Source of the DNA: Bog-1181 sp964565765
Lineage (GTDB): Bacteria > Oederibacteriota > PGYV01 > Palsa-1178
Length of the DNA: 64,000 nucleotides
Direction: 5' to 3'
Assembly (NCBI GenBank): GCA_964565765.1
Contig: CAZMGF010000006.1
Coordinates: 16,887-80,886, forward strand
Positions 16,227-24,760 of this stretch are shown piece by piece. Made by a program: the position numbers and the translations under genes. The notes beneath the pieces are model-generated. The model worked only from the letters and a program-made list of their open reading frames with translations, had not been told where the DNA came from and did not search any database. Each line of letters starts with the position of its first letter. Within the stretch, counting starts at the first letter, position 1.

Positions 16227-16260
16227 GTTCTTGTAGGGGCAGCCCCGTGTGGCGGCCCGG
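16227..16260. repeat. Dispersed palindromic repeat, GTAGGGGCCG family, copy b
   Basis: TTGTAGGGGCAGCCCC, a short loop, then GGCGGCCCGG. It sits in the 92-bp gap between the alpha and beta subunit genes of one enzyme, so it is transcribed inside an operon. Confidence 0.8.
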
Positions 16261-16298
16261 TAAGAACTGTGTGTTTTACAAACCTAAAGGAGCATTTT

Positions 16299-17153
16299 AT
16301 GGCCAATATTTTTGACAGGCAGGGCGAAACTGCGTGGTGCCCGGGTTGCGGGAATTTTGGGCTGAGAAAAATCATGCTGGATGCAATAGCGGAGCTGGGG
16401 CTAAAACAGCCGGAGACGGTATTTGTTTCCGGCATTGGCCAGGCGGCCAAGGCGCCTCAGTATTATAACGGCAATTTTTTTAACGGCCTTCACGGCAGGT
16501 CGCTTCCTGCTGCGGCGGGAATAAAGGCGGCAAATCCCGGCTTAAATGTGATTGTTGAATCAGGAGACGGCGACATGTACGGCGAAGGGGGAAACCATTT
16601 CATCCACGCAATAAGGCGCAACCCCGATATTACTGTTATAGTCCACAACAATATGGTTTACGGCCTCACCAAGGGGCAGGCTTCGCCCACTTCGCAGGAG
16701 GGTATGGTAACGCCCATACAGGTTGACGGCGTTTTTGAGGAGCCCTTAAACCCGATCGCGCTGGCTATTACCATGGACGCGCCGTTTGTGGCCCGCGGTT
16801 CGGCAGGGGAACCGGAAAAGACAAAAGAGCTTATAAAACAGGCCATAGCGCACAGGGGCTTTTCGCTTGTGGATGTTTTCCAGGCATGCGTTTCCTTCAA
16901 TAAAATAAATACCCACAAATGGTTCAAGGAACACACATATTTCCTGCCTGCGGACCACGACCCGCGCGACAGGCTCTCGGCGCTGAAAAGGGCCATGGAA
17001 GCGGACCCGATGGCGCTGGGCCTTTTTTATATTAATGACAACAGGAAAATTTTTGAGGACAAGCTGGCACCTTATGAAAAGTCCCGGGAGCCGCTTTATT
17101 CAAGGCAGAGGGGCCCGGAAATTGTAAATGAAATACTTGCTGGAAAAAAATAA
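16299..17153 (+). CDS. 2-oxoacid:ferredoxin oxidoreductase, beta subunit (KorB-like)
   Basis: A 284-residue thiamine diphosphate-binding subunit. The Fe-S ligand segment is CPGCGNFGLRK (Cys14, Cys17), and the TPP/Mg motif is GDGDMYGEGGNHFIHA, continued by NPDITVIVHNNMVYGLTKGQ. I start at ATG 16299 (AAAGGAGCA ribosome site) because the 30 bases of in-frame sequence upstream carry no ribosome site and encode nothing conserved. It completes the enzyme started by the upstream gene. The TGQxSPTS-like segment (KGQASPTSQEG) is typical of the family. Confidence 0.92.
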   Translation: MANIFDRQGETAWCPGCGNFGLRKIMLDAIAELGLKQPETVFVSGIGQAAKAPQYYNGNFFNGLHGRSLPAAAGIKAANPGLNVIVESGDGDMYGEGGNHFIHAIRRNPDITVIVHNNMVYGLTKGQASPTSQEGMVTPIQVDGVFEEPLNPIALAITMDAPFVARGSAGEPEKTKELIKQAIAHRGFSLVDVFQACVSFNKINTHKWFKEHTYFLPADHDPRDRLSALKRAMEADPMALGLFYINDNRKIFEDKLAPYEKSREPLYSRQRGPEIVNEILAGKK

Positions 17154-17173
17154 AAAATATCTTGGAGGGAAAA

Positions 17174-17638
17174 ATGGCAAGGATTAAAACGGGGGACAAA
17201 TTCAGGGATTTTATACTCAAGAACCAGAACGACCTTGATGTATCAACAGAGGGGCTGGAGGATAAAAAAATATTGCTTTCATTCCACCCGCTGGCATGGA
17301 CATCAGTTTGCGCAAAACAGATGCAGTCGCTTGAGGATAATTTTAAGGCCTTTGAAGAACTCAACACACACCCGCTGGGGATTTCAATAGACACTGTCCC
17401 TTCAAAAAAAGCATGGGGTGAGAGCCTTGGGATAAAGAACCTTGACCTCATGTCGGATTTCTGGCCGCACGGCGGGATCGCCTTGGAGCTTGGAATATTC
17501 ATAGACAAATTCGGATTTTCCGAGCGGGCGAACATAATACTTGACGAGCTAAGAAAGGCGGTTTTTGTGAAGGTTTATCCCATCTCACAGCTGCCGGATA
17601 TCACTGAAGTGCTCCGGTTTTTAAGGGAGAACAGATAA
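17174..17638 (+). CDS. Peroxiredoxin (AhpC/TSA family)
   Basis: A 154-residue thioredoxin-fold peroxidase that reduces hydroperoxides through a peroxidatic Cys. Cys46 lies in HPLAWTSVCAKQM, matching the PxxxTxxC signature of peroxiredoxins. No second Cys is visible, so it is probably a 1-Cys type needing an external reductant. The start is ATG 17174 after TTGGAGGG; an in-frame TTG at 17162 lies within the ribosome site. It is 20 bp after the beta subunit gene and 38 bp before transketolase, linking reductant supply and peroxide removal. Confidence 0.88.
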   Translation: MARIKTGDKFRDFILKNQNDLDVSTEGLEDKKILLSFHPLAWTSVCAKQMQSLEDNFKAFEELNTHPLGISIDTVPSKKAWGESLGIKNLDLMSDFWPHGGIALELGIFIDKFGFSERANIILDELRKAVFVKVYPISQLPDITEVLRFLRENR

Positions 17639-17675
17639 TTTTTTGTATATTAAATTAAATACAAGGCGGTAACTT

Positions 17676-19694
17676 TTGGCACGCAAAAAAAATAATATAG
17701 ACCAGATTTCAATAGATACACTGCGCCTTTTATCCGTGGACATGGTGGAAAAGGCAAAGTCGGGCCATCCCGGCCTGCCTCTGGGAGCCTCGCCGTTTGT
17801 TTACACCCTCTGGTCCAAATTTTTAAGGATAAACCCGGCCAATCCGAAATGGATGAACCGCGACAGGTTTGTTTTATCCGCGGGCCACGGCTGCGCGCTT
17901 TTATATTCACTTCTCCACCTTTCAGGTTTCGGGCTTTCAATGGACGACCTTAAAGCTTTCAGGCAGTGGGGCTCGATTACTCCGGGCCACCCGGAACACG
18001 GAAAGACCCCGGGCATAGAGGCGACCACCGGCCCGCTGGGGCAGGGATTCGCGATGGGGGTCGGCATGGCCATAGCGGAGCGCTCGCTGGCCGAATGCTT
18101 TAACAAACCAGGGTACAACCTGATTGACCATTTTACATATGCCGTGGTATCAGACGGCGACCTTATGGAGGGAATCGCCTCGGAGGCGGCGTCGCTGGCG
18201 GGGACATTAAAACTTGGAAAACTTATTTATCTTTACGACGACAACGATATTTCAATCGAGGGAAAAACAAGCCTGGCCTTTACCGAGAACGTAAAGGAAA
18301 GGTTTGATTCATACAACTGGAACACGCAGGTGATAAAGGATGGTAATAACATAAAGGCCGTTGAAGAGGCGATATTAAAGGCGCGGGAACACCGCCACAG
18401 GCCGTCATTAATAATAATAAGGACAAAAATAGGCTACGGCTCGCCCAAGCAGGGCGACCCGGCCGTGCACGGCGAGCCGCTTGGATGGGACGCGGCCAGA
18501 AAAACAAAGGAATTTTTCGGGTTTGACCCGGACAAATCTTTTTATATTCCCCAGGAAGTGAACAGGAATTTTGAAAAAATGAGGAAAAAATGGGCGAAAG
18601 AAGAGGCCGCATGGGAAACGCTCTTCGGGTCATATAAAGAAAAATATCCGAAGGAGGCAAAGCTCCTTGAAAAATACATTACCGGCCATGTTAACAGGAA
18701 CCTGAAATTAAACCTGCTGCCCTTCGCAGAAACAGACGGGCCGATTGCCACCAGGAGCGCCTCGGGCAAGGTAATGAACCAGGTGGAACTTTACATGACA
18801 GAATTCATAGGCGGCTCGGCCGATCTGGCGCCGTCCACAAAGACCATGCTTAACGGCCACGGCAGTTTCGGAGTGGCCGGAATGTGCGAGCGCAACCTCC
18901 ACTTCGGCGTGCGCGAACACGCCATGGGGGCGGTTATAAACGGAATGGCGCTGCACGGAGGGCTCATCCCGTACTCCGCGACCTTTCTTTCTTTTTCAGA
19001 TTACATGAGGCCGTCAATCAGGCTCGCGGCGATTATGCAGACCCATTCAATATTTATTTTTACACACGACTCTATCGGCCTCGGCGAGGACGGCCCCACG
19101 CACCAGCCTGTGGAGCATCTTTCTTCACTGCGGTTGATACCCGGGCTCACCGTGATAAGGCCGGCTGACGCCAATGAAACAGTGGCCGCATGGTACTTCG
19201 CGATAACAGCCAAAAAGCCCGTTGTGCTTGTATTTACAAGGCAGGACCTTCCTGTGCTAGACGCGGCAAAATATAATATACTTGAGAACGCGCAGAAAGG
19301 GGCATACTGCCTTGGGGATTGCGCCGGCAAACCGGACATACTGTTAATAGCCACGGGTTCAGAGGTGCATATAGCCATGGGCGCGCATGAAAAACTTTCG
19401 GCAAAAGGTGTAAAGGCAAGGGTTGTTTCAATGCCTTCATATGAAATTTTCATGGCCCAGCCGCAGCAGTACAGGGAATCCATAATCCCGGCGGGTGTAA
19501 AAAAGAGGCTCATAATTGAGGCAGGCTCCACTCCTTTCTGGCGCGGGCTCGCCGGAGAAAACGGCGACGTGCTGGGTGTTGATGTTTTCGGCGCCTCGGC
19601 TCCGGGAAAAGTTGTTATGGAAAAATATGGTTTCACCGCGGCCAATGTTTTTGAGCGGGCCATGGCGCTTATAAACAAGGAAAAACGGGGGTAA
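17676..19694 (+). CDS. tkt: Transketolase
   Basis: A full-length 672-residue transketolase that exchanges two-carbon units between sugar phosphates in the pentose phosphate pathway. The N-terminus has the conserved KSGHPGLPLGASP, the TPP motif starts at SDGDLMEGIASEAASLAG, and the pyrimidine domain has GLGEDGPTHQPVEHLSSLR. It starts at TTG 17676 (AAGGCGG upstream), because the conserved helix before SGHPG would be lost with the first ATG. It is followed 4 bp later by gnd, starting a compact pentose phosphate operon. Confidence 0.96.
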   Translation: MARKKNNIDQISIDTLRLLSVDMVEKAKSGHPGLPLGASPFVYTLWSKFLRINPANPKWMNRDRFVLSAGHGCALLYSLLHLSGFGLSMDDLKAFRQWGSITPGHPEHGKTPGIEATTGPLGQGFAMGVGMAIAERSLAECFNKPGYNLIDHFTYAVVSDGDLMEGIASEAASLAGTLKLGKLIYLYDDNDISIEGKTSLAFTENVKERFDSYNWNTQVIKDGNNIKAVEEAILKAREHRHRPSLIIIRTKIGYGSPKQGDPAVHGEPLGWDAARKTKEFFGFDPDKSFYIPQEVNRNFEKMRKKWAKEEAAWETLFGSYKEKYPKEAKLLEKYITGHVNRNLKLNLLPFAETDGPIATRSASGKVMNQVELYMTEFIGGSADLAPSTKTMLNGHGSFGVAGMCERNLHFGVREHAMGAVINGMALHGGLIPYSATFLSFSDYMRPSIRLAAIMQTHSIFIFTHDSIGLGEDGPTHQPVEHLSSLRLIPGLTVIRPADANETVAAWYFAITAKKPVVLVFTRQDLPVLDAAKYNILENAQKGAYCLGDCAGKPDILLIATGSEVHIAMGAHEKLSAKGVKARVVSMPSYEIFMAQPQQYRESIIPAGVKKRLIIEAGSTPFWRGLAGENGDVLGVDVFGASAPGKVVMEKYGFTAANVFERAMALINKEKRG

Positions 19695-19698
19695 CAAA

Positions 19699-20670
19699 AT
19701 GGATATAGCTATAATAGGGCTCGGCCGCATGGGCGCCAATATGGCGCGCAGGCTCCTTGCCGGCGGACATAAGGTAAGCGTTTATAACCGCACCGCGGAA
19801 AAAACAAGGGAACTCGAAAAAGAAGGGGCCTCCGGGTTTTTGACGGTTGCGGAGCTTATAAAATCGCTGCCGGCGCCCAGGATAGTATGGCTGATGCTGC
19901 CCTCGGGAGAGGCCACTGAAAAACATCTTGAAATATCGGCGCCGTTATTATCCGCAGGAGATATTATTATAGACGGCGGAAACGGTTATTACAAGGATGA
20001 CATAAGGCGCGCGGCGGAATTATCAAAGAAAGGAATTTTATATCTTGACGCCGGAGTATCGGGCGGAATATGGGGCCTGAAAAAAGGCTACGCCGCCATG
20101 ATAGGCGGAAGCGCGGAAGCATTCAAAACAGTGGAGCCGCTTATAAAATCACTCGCGCCGGAGGGCGGGTATATGCACTGCGGCGGGCCGGGCGCGGGGC
20201 ACTTTGTAAAAATGACTCATAACGCCGTTGAATACGGCATGATGGAATCGCTCGCAGAAGGGTTTGAGCTTCTGCGCGCCTCGGGTTACGGCGAAACCAT
20301 GGACCTTAAAAAAGTGGCATCAACATGGAACAGCGCGTCCATAGTTAAATCCTGGCTGCTTGAGCTGCTCGTGGAAATACTGGGCGATAAAAAGGGGCTC
20401 GAGGAGCTGCAGGGATATGTCGAGGATTCAGGAGAGGCGCGCTGGGCAATAAAGGAAGGCGTGGACAGCGGCGTATCCATGGAGGCGATTTCAGCTTCGT
20501 TATATAAAAGGTTCAACTCAAGGCAGAAGGATATTTATTCTGATAAAATACTCGCCGCGCTGCGAAGGGAATTCGGCGGCCATATGGCGGCAAAAAAAGG
20601 CGAGGATGTAAAAACATCCGCGCCAGGAGCCGGGGCGGCCGGCCCCGCAAGGCCCGAGGGAAAAAAATAA
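19699..20670 (+). CDS. gnd: 6-phosphogluconate dehydrogenase (decarboxylating), short GndA type
   Basis: A 323-residue enzyme making ribulose-5-phosphate, CO2 and reduced cofactor. The Rossmann motif is IIGLGRMGANMARRL, the substrate segment is DAGVSGGIWGLKKGYAAMIGG, and the catalytic Lys lies in GHFVKMTHNAVEYGMMESLAEG. It is the short form (about 300 residues), which in other bacteria often prefers NAD. The last ~20 residues are a Gly/Ala/Pro-rich tail (SAPGAGAAGPARPEGKK) not needed for the fold. It lies between tkt and zwf with spacings of 4 and 1 bp. Confidence 0.95.
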   Translation: MDIAIIGLGRMGANMARRLLAGGHKVSVYNRTAEKTRELEKEGASGFLTVAELIKSLPAPRIVWLMLPSGEATEKHLEISAPLLSAGDIIIDGGNGYYKDDIRRAAELSKKGILYLDAGVSGGIWGLKKGYAAMIGGSAEAFKTVEPLIKSLAPEGGYMHCGGPGAGHFVKMTHNAVEYGMMESLAEGFELLRASGYGETMDLKKVASTWNSASIVKSWLLELLVEILGDKKGLEELQGYVEDSGEARWAIKEGVDSGVSMEAISASLYKRFNSRQKDIYSDKILAALRREFGGHMAAKKGEDVKTSAPGAGAAGPARPEGKK

Positions 20671-20671
20671 A

Positions 20672-22198
20672 ATGGCTGTTGTGGACAATTATAAACCTGA
20701 TATGTCCGGCGTGTGCGAACTTTCAAAAGCCGGGCCTTGCGCCTTTGTCATATTTGGCGCGTCGGGCGACCTGGCGGCGGGCAAACTTTTTCCTTCAATA
20801 CTTAAACTCATAAAAGCAGGCGCCGTTGGCGGGAATTTTTATCTTATGGGCGTCGGCAGGACAAATATGGACGACGCGGCGTTCCGTGAATTTGTTGAAA
20901 AATCCCTTAAGGCGAAATCCGCGGCTCCCGGGGATGTTTTAAATGACTTTGTATCAAGGTGTTATTATATAGCGGGCGGCTACGAAGACGAGGCACTTTA
21001 CAGCTCCCTTCGCCTGCGCATGGAGGAACTTTCAAAAAAATATTCGACCGCCGGAAACTGCGTATTTGCCATGGCGCTTCCGCCGGCAATGCATTCGCCG
21101 GTCGCGAAAATGCTGGGTAAAAACGGCCTGATTAAAAAAAATCCGGAGGGCGGGGCCTTCAACAGGATAATGGTGGAAAAACCCTTCGGCTCGGACCTTG
21201 AGAGCGCGGGGAAGCTTAACAGGGACCTGCTTTCTGTGATGGGTGAGGAGCAGATATTCAGGGTTGACCATTACCTGGGGAAAAACACGGTGCAGAACAT
21301 ACTCGTTTTCCGTTTCGCCAATTCCATATTCGAGCCGCTCTGGAACTCAAAATATATAGACCATGTGCAGATAACAGTGGCCGAGGACAACGGCGTGGGG
21401 CGCAGGGCGGGATATTTTGAACAGGCCGGTATGATAAGGGACATGCTGCAGAACCACATGTTCCAGCTTCTGTCGCTTGTGGCTATGGAAAAACCGAAAA
21501 CACTTGATGCGGCTGATATAAACAACGGAAAGCTGAAAGTTTTAAAAGCCATAAAAAAGCCCGATATAAATAAACTTGGCGAAACAATAATACGGGGGCA
21601 GTACTCATCAGGCACGGCCCCCGGATACAGGCAGGAAAAAGGGGTCTCTGAAAAATCCTGCACAGAAACGTTTTTTGCATCAAAATTTCAGATAAAGAAC
21701 AATAGGTGGAACGGGGTTCCTTTTTACCTGCGCTCCGGTAAAAGGATGGCGGAGAAATTCTCCAGGATTACCGTGGTATTTAAGGATGTTGAAAAATGTA
21801 TTTTCTGCGAGCAGGGTATTAACCACGCGCCGAACAGCCTGACTTTTTCCATATTCCCCGGCCAGGGGCTCTCCATAAAATTCACCGCAAAGGTGCCGGG
21901 GGCAAAAATGTGCCTTTCCCCGCTGGATATGGAATTTTCATATGACAGAGCATTCGGCGGAGTGGATATTGACGACTACAGCACTGTAATACTTGACTGC
22001 ATGATAGGCGACAGGACCATTTTCTGGCGCAGGGACTGCATAGAGGAAGCGTGGTCCATACTAACCCCGGCGCTTTTAAGCTGGGAAAAATGCCCGCTTG
22101 AGGAAAAAAACTCACAGCTTCATTTTTATCCGGCCGGTGCCATGGGGCCGAAAGAAGCCGATGAATTCATCAAAAAAGACGGCAGGCAGTGGATATGA
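20672..22198 (+). CDS. zwf: Glucose-6-phosphate 1-dehydrogenase
   Basis: A 508-residue enzyme oxidising glucose-6-phosphate to 6-phosphogluconolactone with NADP reduction. The nucleotide motif is FGASGDLAAGKLFPS (from residue ~28), and the substrate and catalytic motif is RVDHYLGK (197-204) with the following NTVQNILVFRFAN. Length and motif order match the family. It is the entry enzyme of the oxidative pentose phosphate pathway. The stop overlaps the ATG of pgl in an ATGA. Confidence 0.97.
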   Translation: MAVVDNYKPDMSGVCELSKAGPCAFVIFGASGDLAAGKLFPSILKLIKAGAVGGNFYLMGVGRTNMDDAAFREFVEKSLKAKSAAPGDVLNDFVSRCYYIAGGYEDEALYSSLRLRMEELSKKYSTAGNCVFAMALPPAMHSPVAKMLGKNGLIKKNPEGGAFNRIMVEKPFGSDLESAGKLNRDLLSVMGEEQIFRVDHYLGKNTVQNILVFRFANSIFEPLWNSKYIDHVQITVAEDNGVGRRAGYFEQAGMIRDMLQNHMFQLLSLVAMEKPKTLDAADINNGKLKVLKAIKKPDINKLGETIIRGQYSSGTAPGYRQEKGVSEKSCTETFFASKFQIKNNRWNGVPFYLRSGKRMAEKFSRITVVFKDVEKCIFCEQGINHAPNSLTFSIFPGQGLSIKFTAKVPGAKMCLSPLDMEFSYDRAFGGVDIDDYSTVILDCMIGDRTIFWRRDCIEEAWSILTPALLSWEKCPLEEKNSQLHFYPAGAMGPKEADEFIKKDGRQWI

Positions 22199-22917
22199 AA
22201 AAAACCGTGAAGTACTTTAAGAACCTCGGCGTCCTGAGCAAAGCCGCGGCTGTTTTTATCGCAAAGTTTGCGGCCTCTGAGATAAAAAAGAAGGGTTATT
22301 TTACCATGGCAGTCTCCGGCGGGGACGCGCCGGTTATGACTTACCGTCTGCTCTCAAAAAGCAAAATGGACTGGAAAAAGATATTTGTATTCTGGCAGGA
22401 CGACAGGTTTGTAAACTATGACGAAAGGTACTCGAATGTAAAGCTTGTTTTTGATTCCATGATAACCCCGGCAAAGATACCCTATAACATGATATTTCCG
22501 GTGCCGGCACCCGAGTTCGCGCCTACTCCGGCAAAAGCGGCGCTGTCATATGAACTCATAATAAAAAGGATTTTCAGCCGCCTCCAGCCTTCATCAAAAA
22601 TACCGCGGCTTGACCTTATAATTGCCGGGGTGGGCCCGGACGGCCACACTGCGTCGCTCTTTCCGGGTGATAAGAAGGCGCTTGGCGAAAAAAGGAGGCT
22701 GGTTATAAATGTAAGCGCACCAAAGACCGCCGTGGTTAAGCAGAGGGTTACAATGACCCTGCCCCTGATTAACGGCTGTTCCACGCTGCTTTATATAATA
22801 TCCGGCAAAGGCAAAGCCGCGCTGATGAAAGAAATATTGAAAGGGAATAAAAAATATCCGGCGGCGCTGACAAAGGCGAAAAAAGAGACCGCATGGTTTA
22901 TTGACAGGGAAATATAA
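22195..22917 (+). CDS. pgl: 6-phosphogluconolactonase
   Basis: A 240-residue hydrolase of 6-phosphogluconolactone in the glucosamine-6-phosphate isomerase fold. Markers are AVSGGDAPVMTYRLL, FWQDDRFVNYDERYSN and the signature GVGPDGHTASLFPG. I choose ATG 22195, which overlaps the zwf stop as ATGA; a GTG two codons earlier (22189) is also possible. It completes a tkt-gnd-zwf-pgl set that turns glucose-6-phosphate to pentose phosphates and NADPH. Confidence 0.95.
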   Translation: MKKTVKYFKNLGVLSKAAAVFIAKFAASEIKKKGYFTMAVSGGDAPVMTYRLLSKSKMDWKKIFVFWQDDRFVNYDERYSNVKLVFDSMITPAKIPYNMIFPVPAPEFAPTPAKAALSYELIIKRIFSRLQPSSKIPRLDLIIAGVGPDGHTASLFPGDKKALGEKRRLVINVSAPKTAVVKQRVTMTLPLINGCSTLLYIISGKGKAALMKEILKGNKKYPAALTKAKKETAWFIDREI

Positions 22918-23015
22918 AAAGGTTTTACGTAAAAAAGTAAAAGCCGCTTTTCGTCAGGCAATTATGTCAAATAAAACGTAAGTGTGCTATATTTAGCCTA
23001 TCTGAAAAAATATTA

Positions 23016-23051
23016 ATGTTCTTGTAGGGGCCGCCCCATGTGGCGGCCCGG
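23016..23051. repeat. Dispersed palindromic repeat, GTAGGGGCCG family, copy c
   Basis: TTGTAGGGGCCGCCCC, loop ATGT, GGCGGCCCGG. It lies 25 bp upstream of the iron alcohol dehydrogenase start and is almost identical to copies a and b. Confidence 0.82.
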
Positions 23052-23075
23052 AAAAACATCACAAGGAGAAACAAA

Positions 23076-24248
23076 ATGAAAAACTTCGCGATCTTCAATC
23101 CTGTAAAAATTCTTTTCGGCGCCGGGGAGATACAAAACGCCGGGAAAGAGGCAAAACTTCTCGGGAAGAAAGCCATAATAGTCACCGGGAAAAACTCCAC
23201 GAAAAAATCAGGGCTGCTCGATAAAACCGTAAAACTTCTTGAAGCGGAAGGGGTCGGCAGCGCTGTATTCGCGGGGATCACACCAAACCCTAAAAACACA
23301 GAAGTTGACGCGGCCTCGGCTCTTGCAATAAAAGAAGGGTGTGATTTTGTAATCGGCCTCGGCGGCGGCTCCGCAATGGATGCCGCAAAGGGTGTTTCTG
23401 TCGCGTCCGGCAGCGGCGGTAAGCTGTGGGATTACATCGCCATGCCCAATAAAAAAGCGGCGCAGGTAACAAAGGCTTTGCCCATAATGCTTATTCCGAC
23501 CCTTGCGGCCACGGGATCAGAAGGCAACCCTGCGGCGGTTTTTACAAATCCTGAATTGAACCAGAAAGCCGGAATGTATAATCCGGGAAAAATATATCCG
23601 AAAGTTTCGATAGTGGATCCGGAACTAACCCACAGCGTTCCGGCCAGGCAGACCGCCGAAGGTGTAATAGACGTCATCATGCACGTGCTTGAAGAATACC
23701 TCACCGGCGAAACCGACTGCGACGTGCAGGACAGGTTTACAGAGGGAATAATACTTACCTGTATTGAGTACGGTAAAAAGGTGATGAAAAATCCGGCCGA
23801 CGCCCATGCGCGCGCCCAGATATCACTTGCCTCCACAATAGCGCTGCAGGGCATGCCAAATTCAGGCAGGGCCGGCGACTGGGTCGTCCACCCGATCGAG
23901 CACGCTCTCACCGCGTTTCACGACAATATCGCGCACGGCGCGGGTATCGCGGCGATACTGCCGTCATACCTTAAATATCTCGGCGAGGTAAAGCCGGACA
24001 AGGTGCGCCAGCTTGCGGACAGGATTTTTGGCGCGGCGGCAGGTGTAACAGGTGAGCTAAAGACCGCATTTTGTATAGAAAACTTCAGGAAATTTATAAC
24101 GGATGTGAACCTCTCCGACAACCTTAAAGATCTGGGAATTTCCATGGATGAGATGGAAAAATTTTCGGATAAAGTAATCGAAGTGGGCGGAATGCCTTGG
24201 AAACTGAACAGGGACAGACTCGTAAAAATTTATAAAGACGCTTTTTAA
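23076..24248 (+). CDS. Iron-containing alcohol dehydrogenase
   Basis: A 390-residue group III alcohol dehydrogenase. The NAD(P)-binding motif is GLGGGSAMDAAKGVS, and the metal ligands lie in the later helices (DVIMHVLEEYLTG, HPIEHALTAFHDNIAHGAG). Similarity in style is to butanol dehydrogenases (LAATGSEGNP segment), so an aldehyde-to-alcohol fermentation step is likely. I start at ATG 23076 (CAAGGAG upstream). An in-frame ATG at 23040 falls inside the palindromic repeat and lacks a ribosome site. Confidence 0.93.
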   Translation: MKNFAIFNPVKILFGAGEIQNAGKEAKLLGKKAIIVTGKNSTKKSGLLDKTVKLLEAEGVGSAVFAGITPNPKNTEVDAASALAIKEGCDFVIGLGGGSAMDAAKGVSVASGSGGKLWDYIAMPNKKAAQVTKALPIMLIPTLAATGSEGNPAAVFTNPELNQKAGMYNPGKIYPKVSIVDPELTHSVPARQTAEGVIDVIMHVLEEYLTGETDCDVQDRFTEGIILTCIEYGKKVMKNPADAHARAQISLASTIALQGMPNSGRAGDWVVHPIEHALTAFHDNIAHGAGIAAILPSYLKYLGEVKPDKVRQLADRIFGAAAGVTGELKTAFCIENFRKFITDVNLSDNLKDLGISMDEMEKFSDKVIEVGGMPWKLNRDRLVKIYKDAF

Positions 24249-24303
24249 AAGACCGGCCCAAAAGCCTGTATGTACATTTGTAGCGTACAGTGGGATATAC
24301 AAA

Positions 24304-24331
24304 TTGACATGCTTTCGCGTCATGTTATAAT
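24304..24331 (+). promoter_or_regulatory. Sigma70-type promoter for the STAS-like gene
   Basis: Consensus -35 TTGACA (24304-24309) and -10 TATAAT (24326-24331) with a 16-bp spacer, 31 bp before the chosen start. Confidence 0.8.
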
Positions 24332-24362
24332 TAGTCAAAGTTAAAAAGGAATGGTGGCTAAA

Positions 24363-24722
24363 ATGGCGCAGTCCCGGTTTATAGAGTTTAAGGGCAAGAG
24401 GATTTTACGCAGTGATATCAACAACTGTTCAATGGAGCAGTTTGAGGAAATGCTTGAAGAATCCGGAAAAATAATCAGGAGCGAGCCGCTGGGTTCGGTT
24501 CTTTCTCTGGCTGCCGGCGGGCCAGGCACTCCCATATTTACCAACAGGGATATTTTTGTCGAATATCTTATGAAAAATATGCCATATATAAAAGCCTCGG
24601 CAGTCTCCGGCCTTGACAGGCTCAAGGCATCAATGTTCCTCTCGGTAGTTGCGCATTCAGGCAGGGAACTGATGCTTTTTGAAACCGAAGAAGAGGCAAA
24701 AGAATGGCTCGCCTCGAGGTAA
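24363..24722 (+). CDS. STAS/SpoIIAA-like small protein
   Basis: A 119-residue cytoplasmic protein of the SpoIIAA-like (STAS/SEC14-type) class. It has the pattern FKGKRILRSDINNCSMEQ, a helix, then SVLSLAAGGPG, the segment IKASAVSGLDRLKASMF, and the end LFETEEEAKEWL, which recurs in this family. No enzymatic function is known. ATG 24363 is preferred (GGTGG 5 bases upstream); an ATG at 24351 directly touches AAGGA. It has its own consensus promoter and converges with the next gene. Confidence 0.7.
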   Translation: MAQSRFIEFKGKRILRSDINNCSMEQFEEMLEESGKIIRSEPLGSVLSLAAGGPGTPIFTNRDIFVEYLMKNMPYIKASAVSGLDRLKASMFLSVVAHSGRELMLFETEEEAKEWLASR

Positions 24723-24732
24723 ATAAAGTCCC

Positions 24733-24760
24733 GCCTGCCATGTTTATATTTGCAGGCTTT
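24733..24760. terminator. Hairpin between convergent genes
   Basis: GCCTGC (24733-24738) pairs with GCAGGC (24752-24757), followed by TTTTA. It lies between convergent genes and partly coincides with a dispersed CCCGCCTGCCATG motif that recurs at 54275, 55720 and 61278. Confidence 0.5.
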
